Assembly (NCBI GenBank): GCA_026874595.1 | Contig: CM049312.1 | Location: 65,440,929 to 65,504,928, forward strand | Direction: 5' to 3' | Source of the DNA: Sipunculus nudus | Taxonomy: Eukaryota; Annelida; Sipuncula; Golfingiida; Sipunculidae | Length of the DNA: 64,000 nucleotides | Shown here: in pieces, positions 23,525-35,384 of the stretch | Position numbering within the stretch: position 1 is the stretch's first letter | Layout: every line of letters begins with the position of its first letter | Notes under the pieces: generated by a model | What the model was told of the DNA's origin: nothing | The model's database searches: none | Seen by the model: only the letters and a program-made list of their open reading frames with translations | Translations under genes and position numbers: made by a program

Positions 23525-23556
23525 CCATTTTCTTCTGGTTCACTCTGAAAAAGCCG
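23525..23556 (-). other. Exon 0 of the intact CAP-EGF gene
   Basis: The reverse strand has a strong donor (ATGG/GTGAGT) about 60 nt downstream of a TATA box. The exon ends with an ATG in frame with exon 1. The 5' end is an estimate, about 30 nt after the TATA box. A homologous exon lies at 36-70. Confidence 0.6.
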
Positions 23557-23583
23557 AAGGTCTGCCGATATCTGTAGCAGGCT

Positions 23584-23591
23584 CTCTTATA
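23584..23591 (-). promoter_or_regulatory. TATA box of the intact CAP-EGF gene
   Basis: TATAAGAG on the reverse strand, placed like TATATAAG at 97-104 within a conserved 540-bp block. Position relative to the exon 0 donor suits a core promoter. Confidence 0.6.
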
Positions 23592-24237
23592 GAGCATAAA
23601 CCCAGGTTGGCCACCGTCCACGTATTTTACATATCAGGGTATTTTACATATCAGCCCTTATAGTAATTATTCATGTTCATCACATCTAAGCTGCACTCAT
23701 TAATAATGATTGGCGAATTATCTAGAAATACCATTGATTTCTGAATAGAGTAAATGGTTCCGTCAGTAAAGGATTAAGAATACACGGGCCGTTGAATTAT
23801 GCTATTTCCATTTTTTTCGACGAAGATACATAGGGACTTAACGTGTGTCTGAATCTTTATGCAATTCATATTCAGTCGCTCTTGCGCTGACCCATGTACA
23901 CTTGCATAACTTTGTATAAAGTCCACGTTTAACATAAGAATTGATGAATGGACTTGAAAACCTGTGGGCTTCTCATTTATAATTGTCAGACTGAAGTGTG
24001 GTCACGCATCGGAATTGCTGCTGGTACGTGCCACCAACAGCAGTTCAGAGACGACATATGTTCCCCTCCTGTTAAGTTCTACAGCATCATTATTCTTACC
24101 GGCATCAACATTGCCTGTAATGATTTGCAGGCGGGAAAAATAACAGGAAAATGGTTACTCGGCTCATTGTATGTTAGCTTGGTGGTTATCTGGGTTACAT
24201 TTTATTTATATTACCATGAAACAAAAACGGGGCCTTG

Positions 24238-24602
24238 ACATTATTAATAATGAGTGGCGCATTATCTAGAAATACGATAAATACCTGAATAGAATAAATG
24301 TTTACGGCAGTAAAAGATTAAAAATAAACCGGCCGTTGAATTGTCCATTTTTTGTGAGGAAAGATTTTCTTTCCGATGTAGATTCATAGTGACTTAGTTG
24401 TGTGTTTGAATCTTTATGCAATTAATATTCAGCCGCCCTTGCGCTGACCCATGTACACTTGCATAAATTTGTATAAATCAACCTTTAACAAACGTTATTA
24501 TAGCAATAATGAAAGGAAGCGCTCACTCGGTTCCTTGTAAGTTAGCTTTGTGGTTCTCTGGGTTACATTTTATCTATATTACAATGAAACAATAATGGGG
24601 CC
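24238..24602. repeat. Promoter upstream block, partial tandem copy
   Basis: Repeats 23696-24237 with an internal deletion: AATGATTGGCG / AATGAGTGGCG, GCGCTGACCCATGTACACTT and GGGTTACATTTTAT are shared. Extends the upstream region of the intact gene. Confidence 0.8.
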
Positions 24603-25020
24603 CCTAGACAGTCGAGTGGTAAAACGCTCGGCTCTCTCCCCTTGAGACTTGGGTTCGATCCCTGGCTTGGCCATGAGAGTATGTTAGAGTTGCCCATTCA
24701 AACAAAGAGAGGACAACTCATCCTCTTTGTTTCCAATGTTTAGAAAGATTTTAGCACAAACAGAAGTTACAGAAAGGTACATAGCAAATGATAAAGGTGT
24801 TATATCTAAACATATTATGAAATGGGGTCAACTAAAAGGTACATGTGATGAAGACCATTAATATGAATGTTTGTAAAGACCGACTTTATTATCTTGTGGC
24901 GTCCTGTACAATTATGTGAACTGTCTTTATTGTTTTTAAAAGATAATTGTAAAGATTAAGTTATAAATAAATTTGCCAATGATGAAGCATGAATATAGGT
25001 TAATCCATATAATCTGAGGC
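24603..25020 (+). mobile_element. tRNA-derived SINE, second family
   Basis: 24608-24675 resembles a tRNA: an A-box-like GTCGAGTGGTAAAACGCTCGG and a B-box GGGTTCGATCCC. The body continues to an AT-rich end near 25020. The acceptor stem does not pair well, so it is not called a functional tRNA. Confidence 0.55.
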
Positions 25021-25024
25021 AAAA

Positions 25025-25230
25025 AAAAGAGTTGCCCGTTCTATGTCTATGAAATTCTCCGCGTCCTTGAGTTCCTCGATCCCCAAAGACTACCAAACGT
25101 CACCGTCCGAGACATGCAGAGAGCCTTGCATTAGTGAGTATAACTGGTTTTTAACTATTCATATCTGGTTTATACCTAGTTGTACAATCCATGTGAAATA
25201 AATAACGTTTATCTAAAATAAAGGTGAATT
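25025..25230 (+). repeat. Interspersed repeat ending in an AATCCATG motif
   Basis: ACGTCACCGTCCGAGACATG ... CCTTGCATTAGTGAG ... TTGTACAATCCATGTGAAA has weaker relatives near 44705-44790 and 56745-56810. Origin unknown. Confidence 0.45.
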
Positions 25231-25504
25231 AGAATTAAAATTAGAAAAAAAAACTCAGAATCCTTTTAAGCATTTTGTATAGAATTTTTAATCCTCCATT
25301 GGGGCTCCTCTTGTATTTTATTACTTGACCCTGATTAATTGTACCACTACAACTTTTCTTGATACTCCTTATAAATCCTTCACCTTAACATTTAGAAGTA
25401 AAGATTGTCCATAAGAAATCCCCGAGTTTCCAGTTGAATAAACCTTACCGCTGACGCGCAAAGGATTTAAAGCAATAACTTCCTGCGATAAACCTATTTT
25501 ATTT

Positions 25505-25907
25505 ATTTATTTATAATTTTTTTTAAGATTTATTTTTGGTGGAGATAATCGCCTCCATTTTTAATGCTTGCTTAACTAAGTCAATACAACCGCAGAATTT
25601 CCATTCCGGTTTCGGACTCTGTGACAGGGGCTTGCACACAATGCTCTGGCGTCAACCAGGCTTGGTTATTCACTCCTGCGGGTCCTGGGTGTGTCTCATC
25701 CCCATTGCTGGGTCATAACACCGAGGAACCCCCGAAAGGCGCACTCGTTTGTGAGTGAAACCCGACTGTTGGCTACAGTCTCCCCATTGGGCCTGCAGAG
25801 CACCCACCCTGGGTAGGGGTCGACCGTGAAAAATCTCACCGGCTCGGCTGAGATTCGAACTCCCGGCTTTGAGCCCTGTGCTCTACCCCTGAGCCACAGA
25901 AGCCGGT
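25505..25907 (-). mobile_element. tRNA-derived SINE, complete copy with target-site duplication
   Basis: Reverse strand begins ACCGGCTTCTGTGGC with box A TGGCTCAGGGGTAGAGC and box B GAGTTCGAATCTC, then a roughly 300-bp body and an A/T-rich TAAA tail. The flanking AACCTATTTTATTT occurs at 25491-25504 and 25908-25921, a perfect 14-bp target-site duplication, so the insertion is fairly young. Confidence 0.9.
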
Positions 25908-26569
25908 AACCTATTTTATTTTGACAAACCCCCTTTAAAAGACTTTAACATATACTTTCTCTAAATGCCACGAGAGGGAATTAGCGCCACCCACATGTAC
26001 GGAGTTTTTCGGATATAACCGGATGTCACCAACTGTGATATCACGTGATTTTTTTATGCACAAGCATTGAACCGAGTACCATGTGTTTTTAAAGCAAGCT
26101 AAATTGACATTTGATGAAAAAAGGTTCTTCGTCTCGGTCCGATATAACTAGTGTAAGTGCAGGCAGTTAATTATATTTTTAGTTCTCTGTATGTTAATAC
26201 CATGTATGATGTTGTGATAGACTAGATTTAACAACACAATGTGGTAATACAGTATGAGAAGCTGGCATTCGTGCAACAGATGCAAGACTGCGATGGGTCA
26301 GTAGGGACCTTAGAGGCAGCGTTCCATTTTGAAAGGGGCATCCTTCTTTTTGTTTTCTGCAAATTTTAACCATATCTTACAGACAGTTGACCAGTATAAC
26401 TTGGCTGAATGTGAACAATCATTGGTGTAAGTACAAATTTGTAGAATAATGGCGAGTTGAAGACCAAGGAATGCTTTAAGTAGGCGCCTTGCCAGATGCA
26501 GCCCATTTTATTATTGCTTAACACTTATCGACCGATTTTAGGTTTTAGATTTGTAACATGACATAATGT

Positions 26570-27010
26570 TGTACAAAAGGTTTTTGATAAATTAAAAAGG
26601 TTTCTAAAAGGTGCATCATACCCCACCTTGTGTTGTTAAAGTAGTCTATCACAATATCAAACATGTTGTCTATCACGGAATTCATAGAACTAAAAAACTG
26701 CCTCCACTTTCGCTGCTAATTTCGATCGGAGACAGAGAATCTTTCTTCGTCCACTGACAATGAATATTGCTTCAGAAGAGTTTTATTCGTTAAATAGGTT
26801 TCTAAATTTATTTCTAAGGAATTTAAGATTCTGGTAAAAGGTGTAAAAAGGGTTTTTGATAAATTAAAAGGTTTCCAACAGATTTCTAATAATTCTATAA
26901 GAGTTTCTAGAGGGTTTACATAAACTTTTAAAAGGGTTTTTTTAAGGAAAAACCTGCAAAGGTTTGATAGAAAAAAGGTTTTAAAGGAAAAACTTTGAAG
27001 GATTTTTATT
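26570..27010. other. Region rich in AAAGGTTT words
   Basis: AAAAGG(G)TTTTTGATAAATTAAA occurs at about 26575 and 26848, with many shorter AAGGTTT/AGGGTTT words between and after. It looks like a degenerate repeat; no coding frame. Confidence 0.4.
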
Positions 27011-27211
27011 TTCGCTATTTTGAAACGTTAAAAACGCTTGTTAACCACTTTTCAAACCCTTAGTTCTAACAGTGTTTTTAGCACCGTTGAATCATATTAC
27101 ACTTGAGCACTCATTATCCTTAAAATCTGATTATTTCTCACTTTTAGCGGCCATATAAATCTCTTTATATCAAAAGAATATCTATATTCCTTACACTTAA
27201 AAGCTTTATTT

Positions 27212-27213
<2 letters not shown>

Positions 27214-27294
<81 letters not shown>

Positions 27295-27350
27295 GTTTAT
27301 ATATATATATATATATTAAGCGTAGCATTTCATTATAAAAGAAACATTAA

Positions 27351-27386
<36 letters not shown>
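27214..27386. repeat. (TA)n microsatellite cluster
   Basis: Long TA runs at 27214-27319 and 27354-27386, interrupted by unique sequence and TATG variants. Confidence 0.95.
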
Positions 27387-27389
<3 letters not shown>

Positions 27390-27911
27390 TATATATATAT
27401 GTGTGCATGTGTTTGGGGGAGTAAACAGGTAGATATATGAATATACATGTACTCTGGGTATATATATATATATTCAATTGTTCTGGCTGAACAGATGACA
27501 TCCAATTAATACTGCTTTGCTTTGATAACTATTTTACCCTTTAATTCATCCACTCTCCTCTTCGTGTTCACGGTAGCATTCACAAAGAATCCTGGGTATT
27601 TTTCATACACATATTTATTGTGTTTAATATTTTAAGACACATAAAGCGGACTATATTTATGAATAAATCAGTTTTTTTCTGTACCTCGGAATATCCGAAG
27701 GCAATACAAAGTTCTTTGTTTCACGTGTGAGTTATGTATAAATACGCATCCAATCAGTTACGTCAAATTATCTTCAGTAATTGGAGGGTATTCGAAGTAG
27801 GGCAATTTTTTTTGTAAACATAGGCCTAAGGTTGCCTTTTTTTCGAGAGGGATACAATTATCGCGAAAATAAAACCTTCATGAATAAGACGATCCGAGGG
27901 CTTAGGCAAGT

Positions 27912-27916
27912 CTAAA

Positions 27917-27947
<31 letters not shown>

Positions 27948-29000
27948 TTTTATTTTTTATAGCGTAAAATCCGCTGAAGTGCTCTAAAAACTTTACAACA
28001 CACAAACTGAAAGGATTAAAAATTGCATTAAAGTAGTTTGTGTACACATATCATTAAAAGCAGCAGTTAAAACACAAGAGCGAAATATCGTAGTAAATGT
28101 GCTGAATGATTATAGTGAAAGTATAATTAGCTACCAAAATATTGCAAAAAAAATAGGTTTTAAGTTTCTTTTTAAATGTGTCAAGATTAGAAGTTTGACG
28201 TAGGTCCCGTGGGAGAGAGTTCCACAAAGTCGGTCCTGCAACACAAAAAGCTCTATTAGCCAACAAGGTGGACCTTGTATATGGAACACACATTAATTCT
28301 TGGTTTAATGATCTCAGACGTCGCGCAGGTATGGAAGGCTGGATTAAATCTTGGAGGTATTTTGGAGCAATACCATGTTTTGCCTTGAACACCAACATAG
28401 CAACTTTAAATTTTATCCGTTGACACAGAGGGAGCCAATGACGGGCTTGCAAGACAGGTGTCATATGCTCATATCCTTTACTGCCACACAGGATTCGAGC
28501 ACAGTTTTTAACTCTCTTGAGCCTCTGTATGAGGGAAACTGGATATCCTAAATGAAGTGCATTACCATAATCAAGCTTACTGGTCACAAATGCATGGATT
28601 AAACGCTCTAGTGATGGCTTATCTAAGTAAGTTTTGATTTTGTTAATGTTGTAGAAGTGCAGGTAAGTACTCTTGCAAACGGTATAAACATGATGCTCCA
28701 TACTGGAGTATGAATCAAAATACACACCAAGGCTTCTAACATACTGAGATGGCTGGACTACTTGCCCACCGACGGACAGATTAGGCCACACAATTTCAGT
28801 GTTGCGAGGTTTTATCAGAATCACTTCTGTTTTATCATCATTCATTTTGAGTTGCTTGTTTGCCATCCACTTCCGAACGAGCTCAGTTGTATATTCCATA
28901 TATGAGATATTTGCACAGATTTCTGAAGGTCGAAAAGTGAGATAAAGCATTAAATCATCAGCATAAAAGAAAAAGATTACTCGAACAAATGATGAACAGC
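27912..29000 (-). mobile_element. 5'-truncated CR1/L2-like LINE: C-terminal reverse transcriptase fragment
   Basis: A reverse-strand open frame (29076-28054, 340 codons) contains FFYADDLMLY, the RT catalytic motif, then NDDKTEVILI and the thumb/C-terminal pattern YVRSLGVYFDS, LDYGNALHLG, ARHWLPLCQRIKFKV, WNSLPRDLR of CR1/L2-type non-LTR elements. Upstream RT motifs and the endonuclease are missing, so it is a dead 5'-truncated copy. The frame is still open, suggesting a moderately recent insertion. The 3' end runs into (ATT)n on the reverse strand at 27912-27946, typical of LINE 3' ends in this clade. The exact left end of homology near 29000 is uncertain. Confidence 0.9.
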
Positions 29001-29329
29001 ATTTCAAATTATCTGCCAGTATTATCAAATAATGTATTATTAAATATAATTCATTCATATAAAATGGATATGCCATAGGAAGATTATGGCATTGGGAATT
29101 TTATTGTCTGTGATACACATATATCAAATCATTATAATTCGTTAAAACTATATTAAGTATATTTAAAAAATAAGGTATGTTACTAGTGCAGGGTAATTCT
29201 AAACCGGGTTAAAATATATAATATTTCACAGTTAAATTGAACCAAAATCCCTTATTTTGATTATTAACATATTTTATGTTCAGTATATAAATATTGTTCT
29301 CTGAATACCAGTGGCGATTCACCATCCCC

Positions 29330-29400
29330 TTGCTAAAAGTGTGTGTGTTTGTGTGTGTGGGGGGGGGGGGCAGTGGCGTCAATTTTTCTCCAAGGGTGTG
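29330..29400. repeat. GT/G-tract with AGTGGCGTCAA junction
   Basis: GTGTGTGTGTGG runs into twelve G then CAGTGGCGTCAATTTT. Related G/C tracts with GACGCCC words recur at 30064-30200. Confidence 0.5.
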
Positions 29401-29409
29401 GGATGACTT

Positions 29410-29475
<66 letters not shown>

Positions 29476-29501
29476 TTTCAACGTCTCTGAGTGACATAAT
29501 C

Positions 29502-29559
<58 letters not shown>

Positions 29560-29583
29560 CTCTGAAGAAAAACAACACTGTTA

Positions 29584-29631
29584 ATTCACAACAGACTGTT
29601 TCACGGGATGCGACCCGATCATCAGGTGAAT
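29584..29631 (-). ncRNA. Type I hammerhead ribozyme motif, opposite strand
   Basis: Exact reverse complement of 29662-29709 in the left arm; CTGATGA at 29625-29619, GAAA at 29602-29599 on the minus strand. Confidence 0.76.
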
Positions 29632-29661
29632 GTGGTTAGAATGAAGCTTCATTCTAACCAC

Positions 29662-29709
29662 ATTCACCTGATGATCGGGTCGCATCCCGTGAAACAGTCT
29701 GTTGTGAAT
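29662..29709 (+). ncRNA. Type I hammerhead ribozyme motif
   Basis: Same 48-nt core as at 18133: CTGATGA at 29668-29674, GAAA at 29691-29694, predicted cleavage between 29703 and 29704, helix I ATTCAC/GTGAAT. Confidence 0.78.
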
Positions 29710-29795
29710 TAACAGTGTTGTTTTTCTTCAGAGTTATACCGCTCTGGCCTAGCTTGTAGGCCATAGAGCACTTTACATCGGAGGGTAACACTACC

Positions 29796-29858
<63 letters not shown>

Positions 29859-29899
29859 GATATATAATTATATAAATATATATTTTGATACTTGATCAT

Positions 29900-30215
29900 A
29901 TTTCAAATAATTATAATGTTTTAGAAAAAAAAGTTATTTTGTGAATTCTAAGCAAGGTTATATAACATACAGCTATAACAATTTTTAGTAAATAGATCCA
30001 AAGTATTTAATTCTATTATTAATACATTTCATTTGCAATATTATATCATTATTCTCTGAAAAGTGGGGGGGGGGGATGATTACATTGACCATCCCCCCCT
30101 TGCCAACAAGTGGGGGGTATATATACCCCCATCCCCCCTATATTGACGCCCCTGGTGGGGGGGGGGGGGGGTATTTCCGTTTTCCCCGTATTGACGCCCT
30201 TACACACAGTAGTTA
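29900..30215. repeat. Interspersed repeat with G/C homopolymers
   Basis: GGATGATTACATTGACC, GGGTATATATACCC and TATTGACGCCC have counterparts at 37255-37350 (GGATGATACATTGACC, GGGATATATACCC), with similar AT-rich sequence before both. Possibly a small non-autonomous element. Confidence 0.5.
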
Positions 30216-30837
30216 TATTTATATATTTGGGGTTGGGGTAATTTGTGTTTTTTGTGAATATGTTTTGTTTGTGTAGATCTGTTTTATAAAGTTAATCATA
30301 GGAAAAACATATAGAAGAGTGTTTTATTTGTAGGGAAGACCTTTTCAGTGAATATAATTTTCTATGTACCCATCACTTTCTTCTCCCCATCACCTTCTTT
30401 TTATGGATGACACTGGCATCTCCATACCCCGGGTACTTTGCATCCCTGCCCTTATCCTACTTAGCATTTTCTGACACAGCGAACACCAAGTTGCTGTTAA
30501 TAGATTGTTCCTTATTTCCATACTGAGATTTTATGGTATGTTTCCATGCTAAGCTTTGACACAATTTATTGATTAACACATTAAATGTACAGTTACATGA
30601 TACCAACAGCCAGGATGCGGGTTATCCGCTAAAAGTTAGCAATCATGTAGAGATTGACCATGTCTGAATATACACGAAACTTGAAATGCATGCTTAAAAG
30701 TGTTTATTCAAATTTAGCGATGATATTATTCGATTATTATGTACATTTGATCTCAAATTGAAAAATGTCACCTGTTAGATGGTGTATGTTTTATTTGGAT
30801 ATGTGCATATACTTTAACACGTTTAAATATTATGTAT

Positions 30838-30889
<52 letters not shown>

Positions 30890-33400
30890 GGCTCATATAT
30901 ATAAATATTTATATAAATATATAAATATATATTACTGTATATTGCAAGTATTTATAAACAATAATATGTGTAAAGATTTTGTATATTAAGTACATATAAA
31001 CACCAAGGGTGCATGGATGTGATTTTGTAACTATCTTATTGCTATCTTGACATTTGACACTACTTGAATGGTTGAATCAGTTTGTTATGTTAATTAAATT
31101 ATTAATTTCTCAGGAAATGCTATTACGTCTTAGGACGGCAAGCAGGTGCAGTGACAATTAAAACTTAAACTTGTAAATCTGAAAATGATATATCCTTTGC
31201 CGCTCAGTGAGCCTATATATTTGCTTCATACAGGTAACCATGCACGCCTTTATACATGGTTTTGAGTAAAATTAAAAACCCCATAATGGATCAAAAGTTT
31301 CATAAAGGTTTGAAGGAGACTATATCAGCTTATGAATATTATCAATTTGGAACATGTGATTATGTAAATTAAATAATCAATATGTGGTAATGCTTTTGTG
31401 TGGTGCAGCATGTGATAAAACCTAGTAAAATGGTCAAAATACTTCACTGAAAATGCATATTTTATGTTTTATTTATTTTTTTTTCAAAATTTTACAAACC
31501 GTGATGTGCAACTCACTACGCTTGTAGAATGCTACCTCCACCTAAAAACACCCAAAATCCTACGATATATATGTGTGTGTGTGTGTGTGTGCGCGCCCCC
31601 CCCCCCCCCCCGAATATGTTTGCCATCAGAAGTCATACAAATTTAACTCCTGATTTTTACAAGGCCGCGGTATACACCCGAGTGCCGAGATGATATTGAG
31701 CACAAGTTGTTAACGATGCTTACGGCTAGAAAGCCTCTTTAAGGTTCCATGACAAGCTGGAGATTTTGAGATCCCCGAGCTGGAGATACCCGAACCAAAA
31801 CCCAAATTTCCGTGAAACTTCAAAAAAGTTGGGCTATGGTCGCTCCCCAAACAGTCCTATTATAAAACGATCGTGGAAGTTCCATGATTTTATATATATA
31901 TATATATACAGAGAAAATACAGAGGCCGAAGTTTGCTGTCAGACAAGAGGTGAAATCATCTTGACTGTAGCTTTCTGCAGAGTTGCGGAATATATATCGA
32001 AATACGCGAAAAAATGTTGATTTGTACATACTTACACTTCATAATTAAAGTTTATCATTTTCAAGGAACGAATATGGATGACATCAAACTTAAAGAATTA
32101 TAAAAACCCGTTTTTCACCAACGTTACAGAAACATGTAAGGCTTATTTTGAGTTATTTAATTCTCAAAAAAAGTATATGTATATGCTCATATTGCATACA
32201 GACAAGGTATGTGTGAGATTAAATGTGCGTTAAATGTTATAAATAGGAAGAGCACATGAGAAGGTATCACTTAATATATCTGAGCTAACTGGCATGTGAT
32301 TTAAAATCTTGCATTTATTCAAACATAATCGGATGTGACATCACTTTAAAAAAAACATTGCAAAAGTATAAAATACAGTAATTTACTGTTAATCTAAGTA
32401 CAAACATTAAACAATACTGTAGAATGCAGCAAAAGAATGCACTTTTGTTCAGTGTAATAAACTGTTCATTTACAGGAATTTACACATTATAAACATTGTA
32501 AATTACAGTATAAGAACTGCTAAAATACTTCACTTTTTACGGTGTGTCTTTCTGGCAGCAAATTACTATAAACTCCGATATTTTATCTTAAACGCTTCTA
32601 TATTTCGTTTTATATTTCGTCAGGGGCTTAGTGGAACCATGTACGTCATACATAAACTATAAATGTATTATAGTGTCAATATATAATATAGAACGTTTCT
32701 GCTTCAAGGTTGCTCAGAACACGAAACAAGTCCCATGTCAAGATTTTTTTTAATTTAAAAAGTGAAGAATATGATATATGTTTGAAACAAATGTTAAAAA
32801 AAGCGAAGTAAAACATTTAGACACAAAACTATCATATTATCAGAGATGCGTTGTGGAAACGCGTGGATTTTGGTGGAAATCACCTGGCTATAGATCCTTG
32901 AGAATATATATTAATTTAGAATTATGTAATGTGTCACATTTACATTGATGTCAAATGGAAACCTGATACAATCATGATTTTACAGCTTTTGTATGCCATG
33001 CATTCGACTTAATTAAACACTTTTAAGATACAATTGGTAATTATTAAAATTGTTTCATTCTCAATGTGCACTATTAAAACCGTTGTTTTTTTATTAATAG
33101 AGTTGAGATTCTCCGATGTTTTGACCAGAACGTCCCGGACTCTTCCAATCATCTTTCTACTTTCTAGATCCCAAGTTCCTAAAAAACGTACTACTAAATT
33201 TGACCAAGAAAAACAATCACTTCCTTTATACCAGAATGTCAACACTATATCATCATGTATGATTACATGTATCATTGTGTTCAAGATATTCTCATGCTTA
33301 AGGTCTTGGGCGTACCTGCTAGTAAATTTGACAGACTAACCTCATCTGCATTGGTGTAAAACAGAAAGGATTCTATCACACCTGGCTAAGGTAGACTTTA
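30216..33400. other. Repeat-rich intergenic, no gene
   Basis: Holds (TA)n at 30840-30882, a (TG)n-(C)17 tract at 31567-31611, and 32350-32560 where ACAGTAATTTACTGT-type words recur in both orientations, perhaps a MITE remnant. Overlapping frames of 91 and 101 codons on opposite strands at 33009-33339 match nothing recognised. Confidence 0.5.
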
Positions 33401-33412
33401 TAACATACTAGG

Positions 33413-33680
33413 AGGGCATGCGTTCATCCCCGTTCGTGTGTGTGTGTGTGTGTCTGTGAGAGGGTGTGTGTGTGTGTGTGTCTGTGTGTGTGTGGGCGGA
33501 GGGTGGTGTCACTTTACTCGCGCAGTCATGACCAGAATTTTATGAAATTTTCAGAGCATTTCCGGAATGGGTCAACAAAGAATTAGATATAAGTGTGGAT
33601 CCAGCACATAAACCGGATTCAGGAATGTAGTCAAGGCATATTCACAAATGTAAATCCACTTATGCACGAATGAACATATG
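33413..33680 (+). repeat. Interspersed repeat R1, uninterrupted copy
   Basis: ATGCGTTCATCCCCGTTCG, a GT-rich tract, TTCCGGAATGGGTCAACAAA, GTGGATCCAGCACATAAACC and CTTATGCACGAATGAAC. Serves as the empty-site reference for the element inserted in R1 at 55144. Confidence 0.75.
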
Positions 33681-35380
33681 CAGGAAAACAATGAGTGCTA
33701 ACAAATGTGGATACAAGTCTAACTTATACTATAACCTTATCTTCTTATTAATCTAAACTACTTTTTATTTGTTATTTTTGCAAAAACTCGCTCATGTTAA
33801 TAAAGAGTACGAGAACATTATATAGCCCCAATCCGGATATCAATATTGTCTAAATATTTTCAATTATCAGCACTGTTTAATTTGAACATCCAAGATAATT
33901 TTATAGGCTAACATTCATTTCAGCCATTGAAGCAAACGATACCCTAAATTTTATTTTAATGAGATTGAACCGGTATTGAGGTAAATATGAAGAAACTAGA
34001 AAGTGGAAAACTGTTATCTTGAAATCGTATGAAAGAACATGTTTTCTGCCCCCCCCCCCCCCTAAAAAAATACTTTGTCTCCATTATCATTTGTCCCAAT
34101 CATACTTTGTCCCTATTAGTAAAAAGTTATTTGGACATGTCCCCCTGTCCCCAACCCTACGAGGCCCATCATTACTGATGTTATAGTTGACATCAGTAGT
34201 CAGAATACATATTGTTACCATTAAAGTAATTGTATATATTATTTTTTAACTTGTGTTCACAGTCGGGAACGTCTTTCCATTTGTAATCTATCACATTACC
34301 TCTACTTGATTCAATTGTTAGCGTAATTGTCGAGGTGCTTTATTCCGGTCAAAGACTAATATGAATTACGTTATCAAGATCAGCCGGTCCAAGCCATGGA
34401 GAAAAATGAAAGAAACGCGGAAGAAATGTGATTTATTCATGGATTCTTATTGCCGTCAATATACAAAACTGTCATTTCATGACATGATAAGAACTAATTA
34501 TTTTCCCGACCAAATAAAAAATATCGAAGGGATAAAGGGAGTGCAATTGTGAAGGTACAATATTAATTTATATTACAACTAGCAAAAATGTGAAGTCAGT
34601 TCTGACTTTGAACATAAATAAATATTGAATTTGAAAAAAAAAATAAAATGTTCACATTGTTCAATATATGTTTTTACCTTGGATAAAAACACCTTTTTAA
34701 ATAACTTGCACTTGTGCTACTTTGTATCAAATATAATACTTTATGAATTATTGATTTGATTTACTTTTACAAACTGAAAAAAATGACACAAAATAACTTT
34801 TTCAATAATGAACATACATATTTTCTGTCGTAAACCAGTAGTATCAGAAACGAATGGCAGAAATAACTGCAGTTTGAAAACAGTATGGAACGAGTGTTTT
34901 ATGAGAGAATTCATACATGTTGGATTAAGAGTTAAGTAGCTCCTAATTCAGTATGAAAATTAGAAAGCATTCCCAGACTGCATGCCTCCGCCAACGATCT
35001 GGATCCCTTGATCCGGATTGCGAACAAGATTCTTATCTTTTTTAATGGCAGGATAAGTATCTGATAAAGCCGTGTGAAAAGCGTGTCATAGTTGACTAAA
35101 AGGTTGCATCATAAGCCAGCTCTGCCCGCCAAAATAAATTGTGTTTGTTTGTTCGCGCCCATTTCGCTGTTTTAACACTCGTTTACAGGAGTAAGAAAAC
35201 GGTTTCAAGGCGAAAATATGGCGGATACAGATTTATTTTTTTAAGGGAAGAAGCTATTTTTAGCGTTATTTCAACGTGCTTTATAGGTGATTTGGCCCCG
35301 ATAATTTTTAAAGAACTGCGAGCACACATTTAGATGAGAAAAACAAGTTTGCCTGTCTGGCTATGATAAAGAATTATGGC
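33681..35380. other. Intergenic, no gene seen
   Basis: Contains a poly-C tract at 34050 and short frames only. No splice-bounded exon or known repeat could be supported. Confidence 0.45.
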
Positions 35381-35384
35381 CTGC

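Larger units (their letters stand above)
23475..24010. repeat. Promoter-region duplicate block, copy B
   Basis: Matches 1-540 with small indels. Contains exon 0 and the TATA box of the intact gene. Confidence 0.85.
29555..29799. mobile_element. Palindromic hammerhead-bearing element, copy 2
   Basis: Two 92-bp perfectly complementary arms, 29555-29646 and 29647-29738, meet at AAGCTT without a spacer; the outer segment follows at 29739-29799. As a whole it is the inverse of copy 1 with an extra 10-12 bases at each arm tip. (TA)n arrays flank both sides (29501-29556 and 29797-29851). Confidence 0.82.

Noticed and set aside
24608-24675. Functional tRNA gene
   Set aside because: Box A and box B are recognisable, but the acceptor stem does not pair and repeat sequence follows; better read as a SINE head.
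25840-25907. Functional tRNA gene on the minus strand
   Set aside because: Clearly the head of a complete SINE with its own target-site duplication and other copies in the window.
28351-28551. Plus-strand protein frame of 66 codons
   Set aside because: Antisense shadow of the LINE reverse transcriptase frame.
29209-29639. Frames with long IYIYIY runs across TA arrays
   Set aside because: Pure translation of (TA)n; the same applies to frames at 17994, 27316, 36324, 41242 and 59708.
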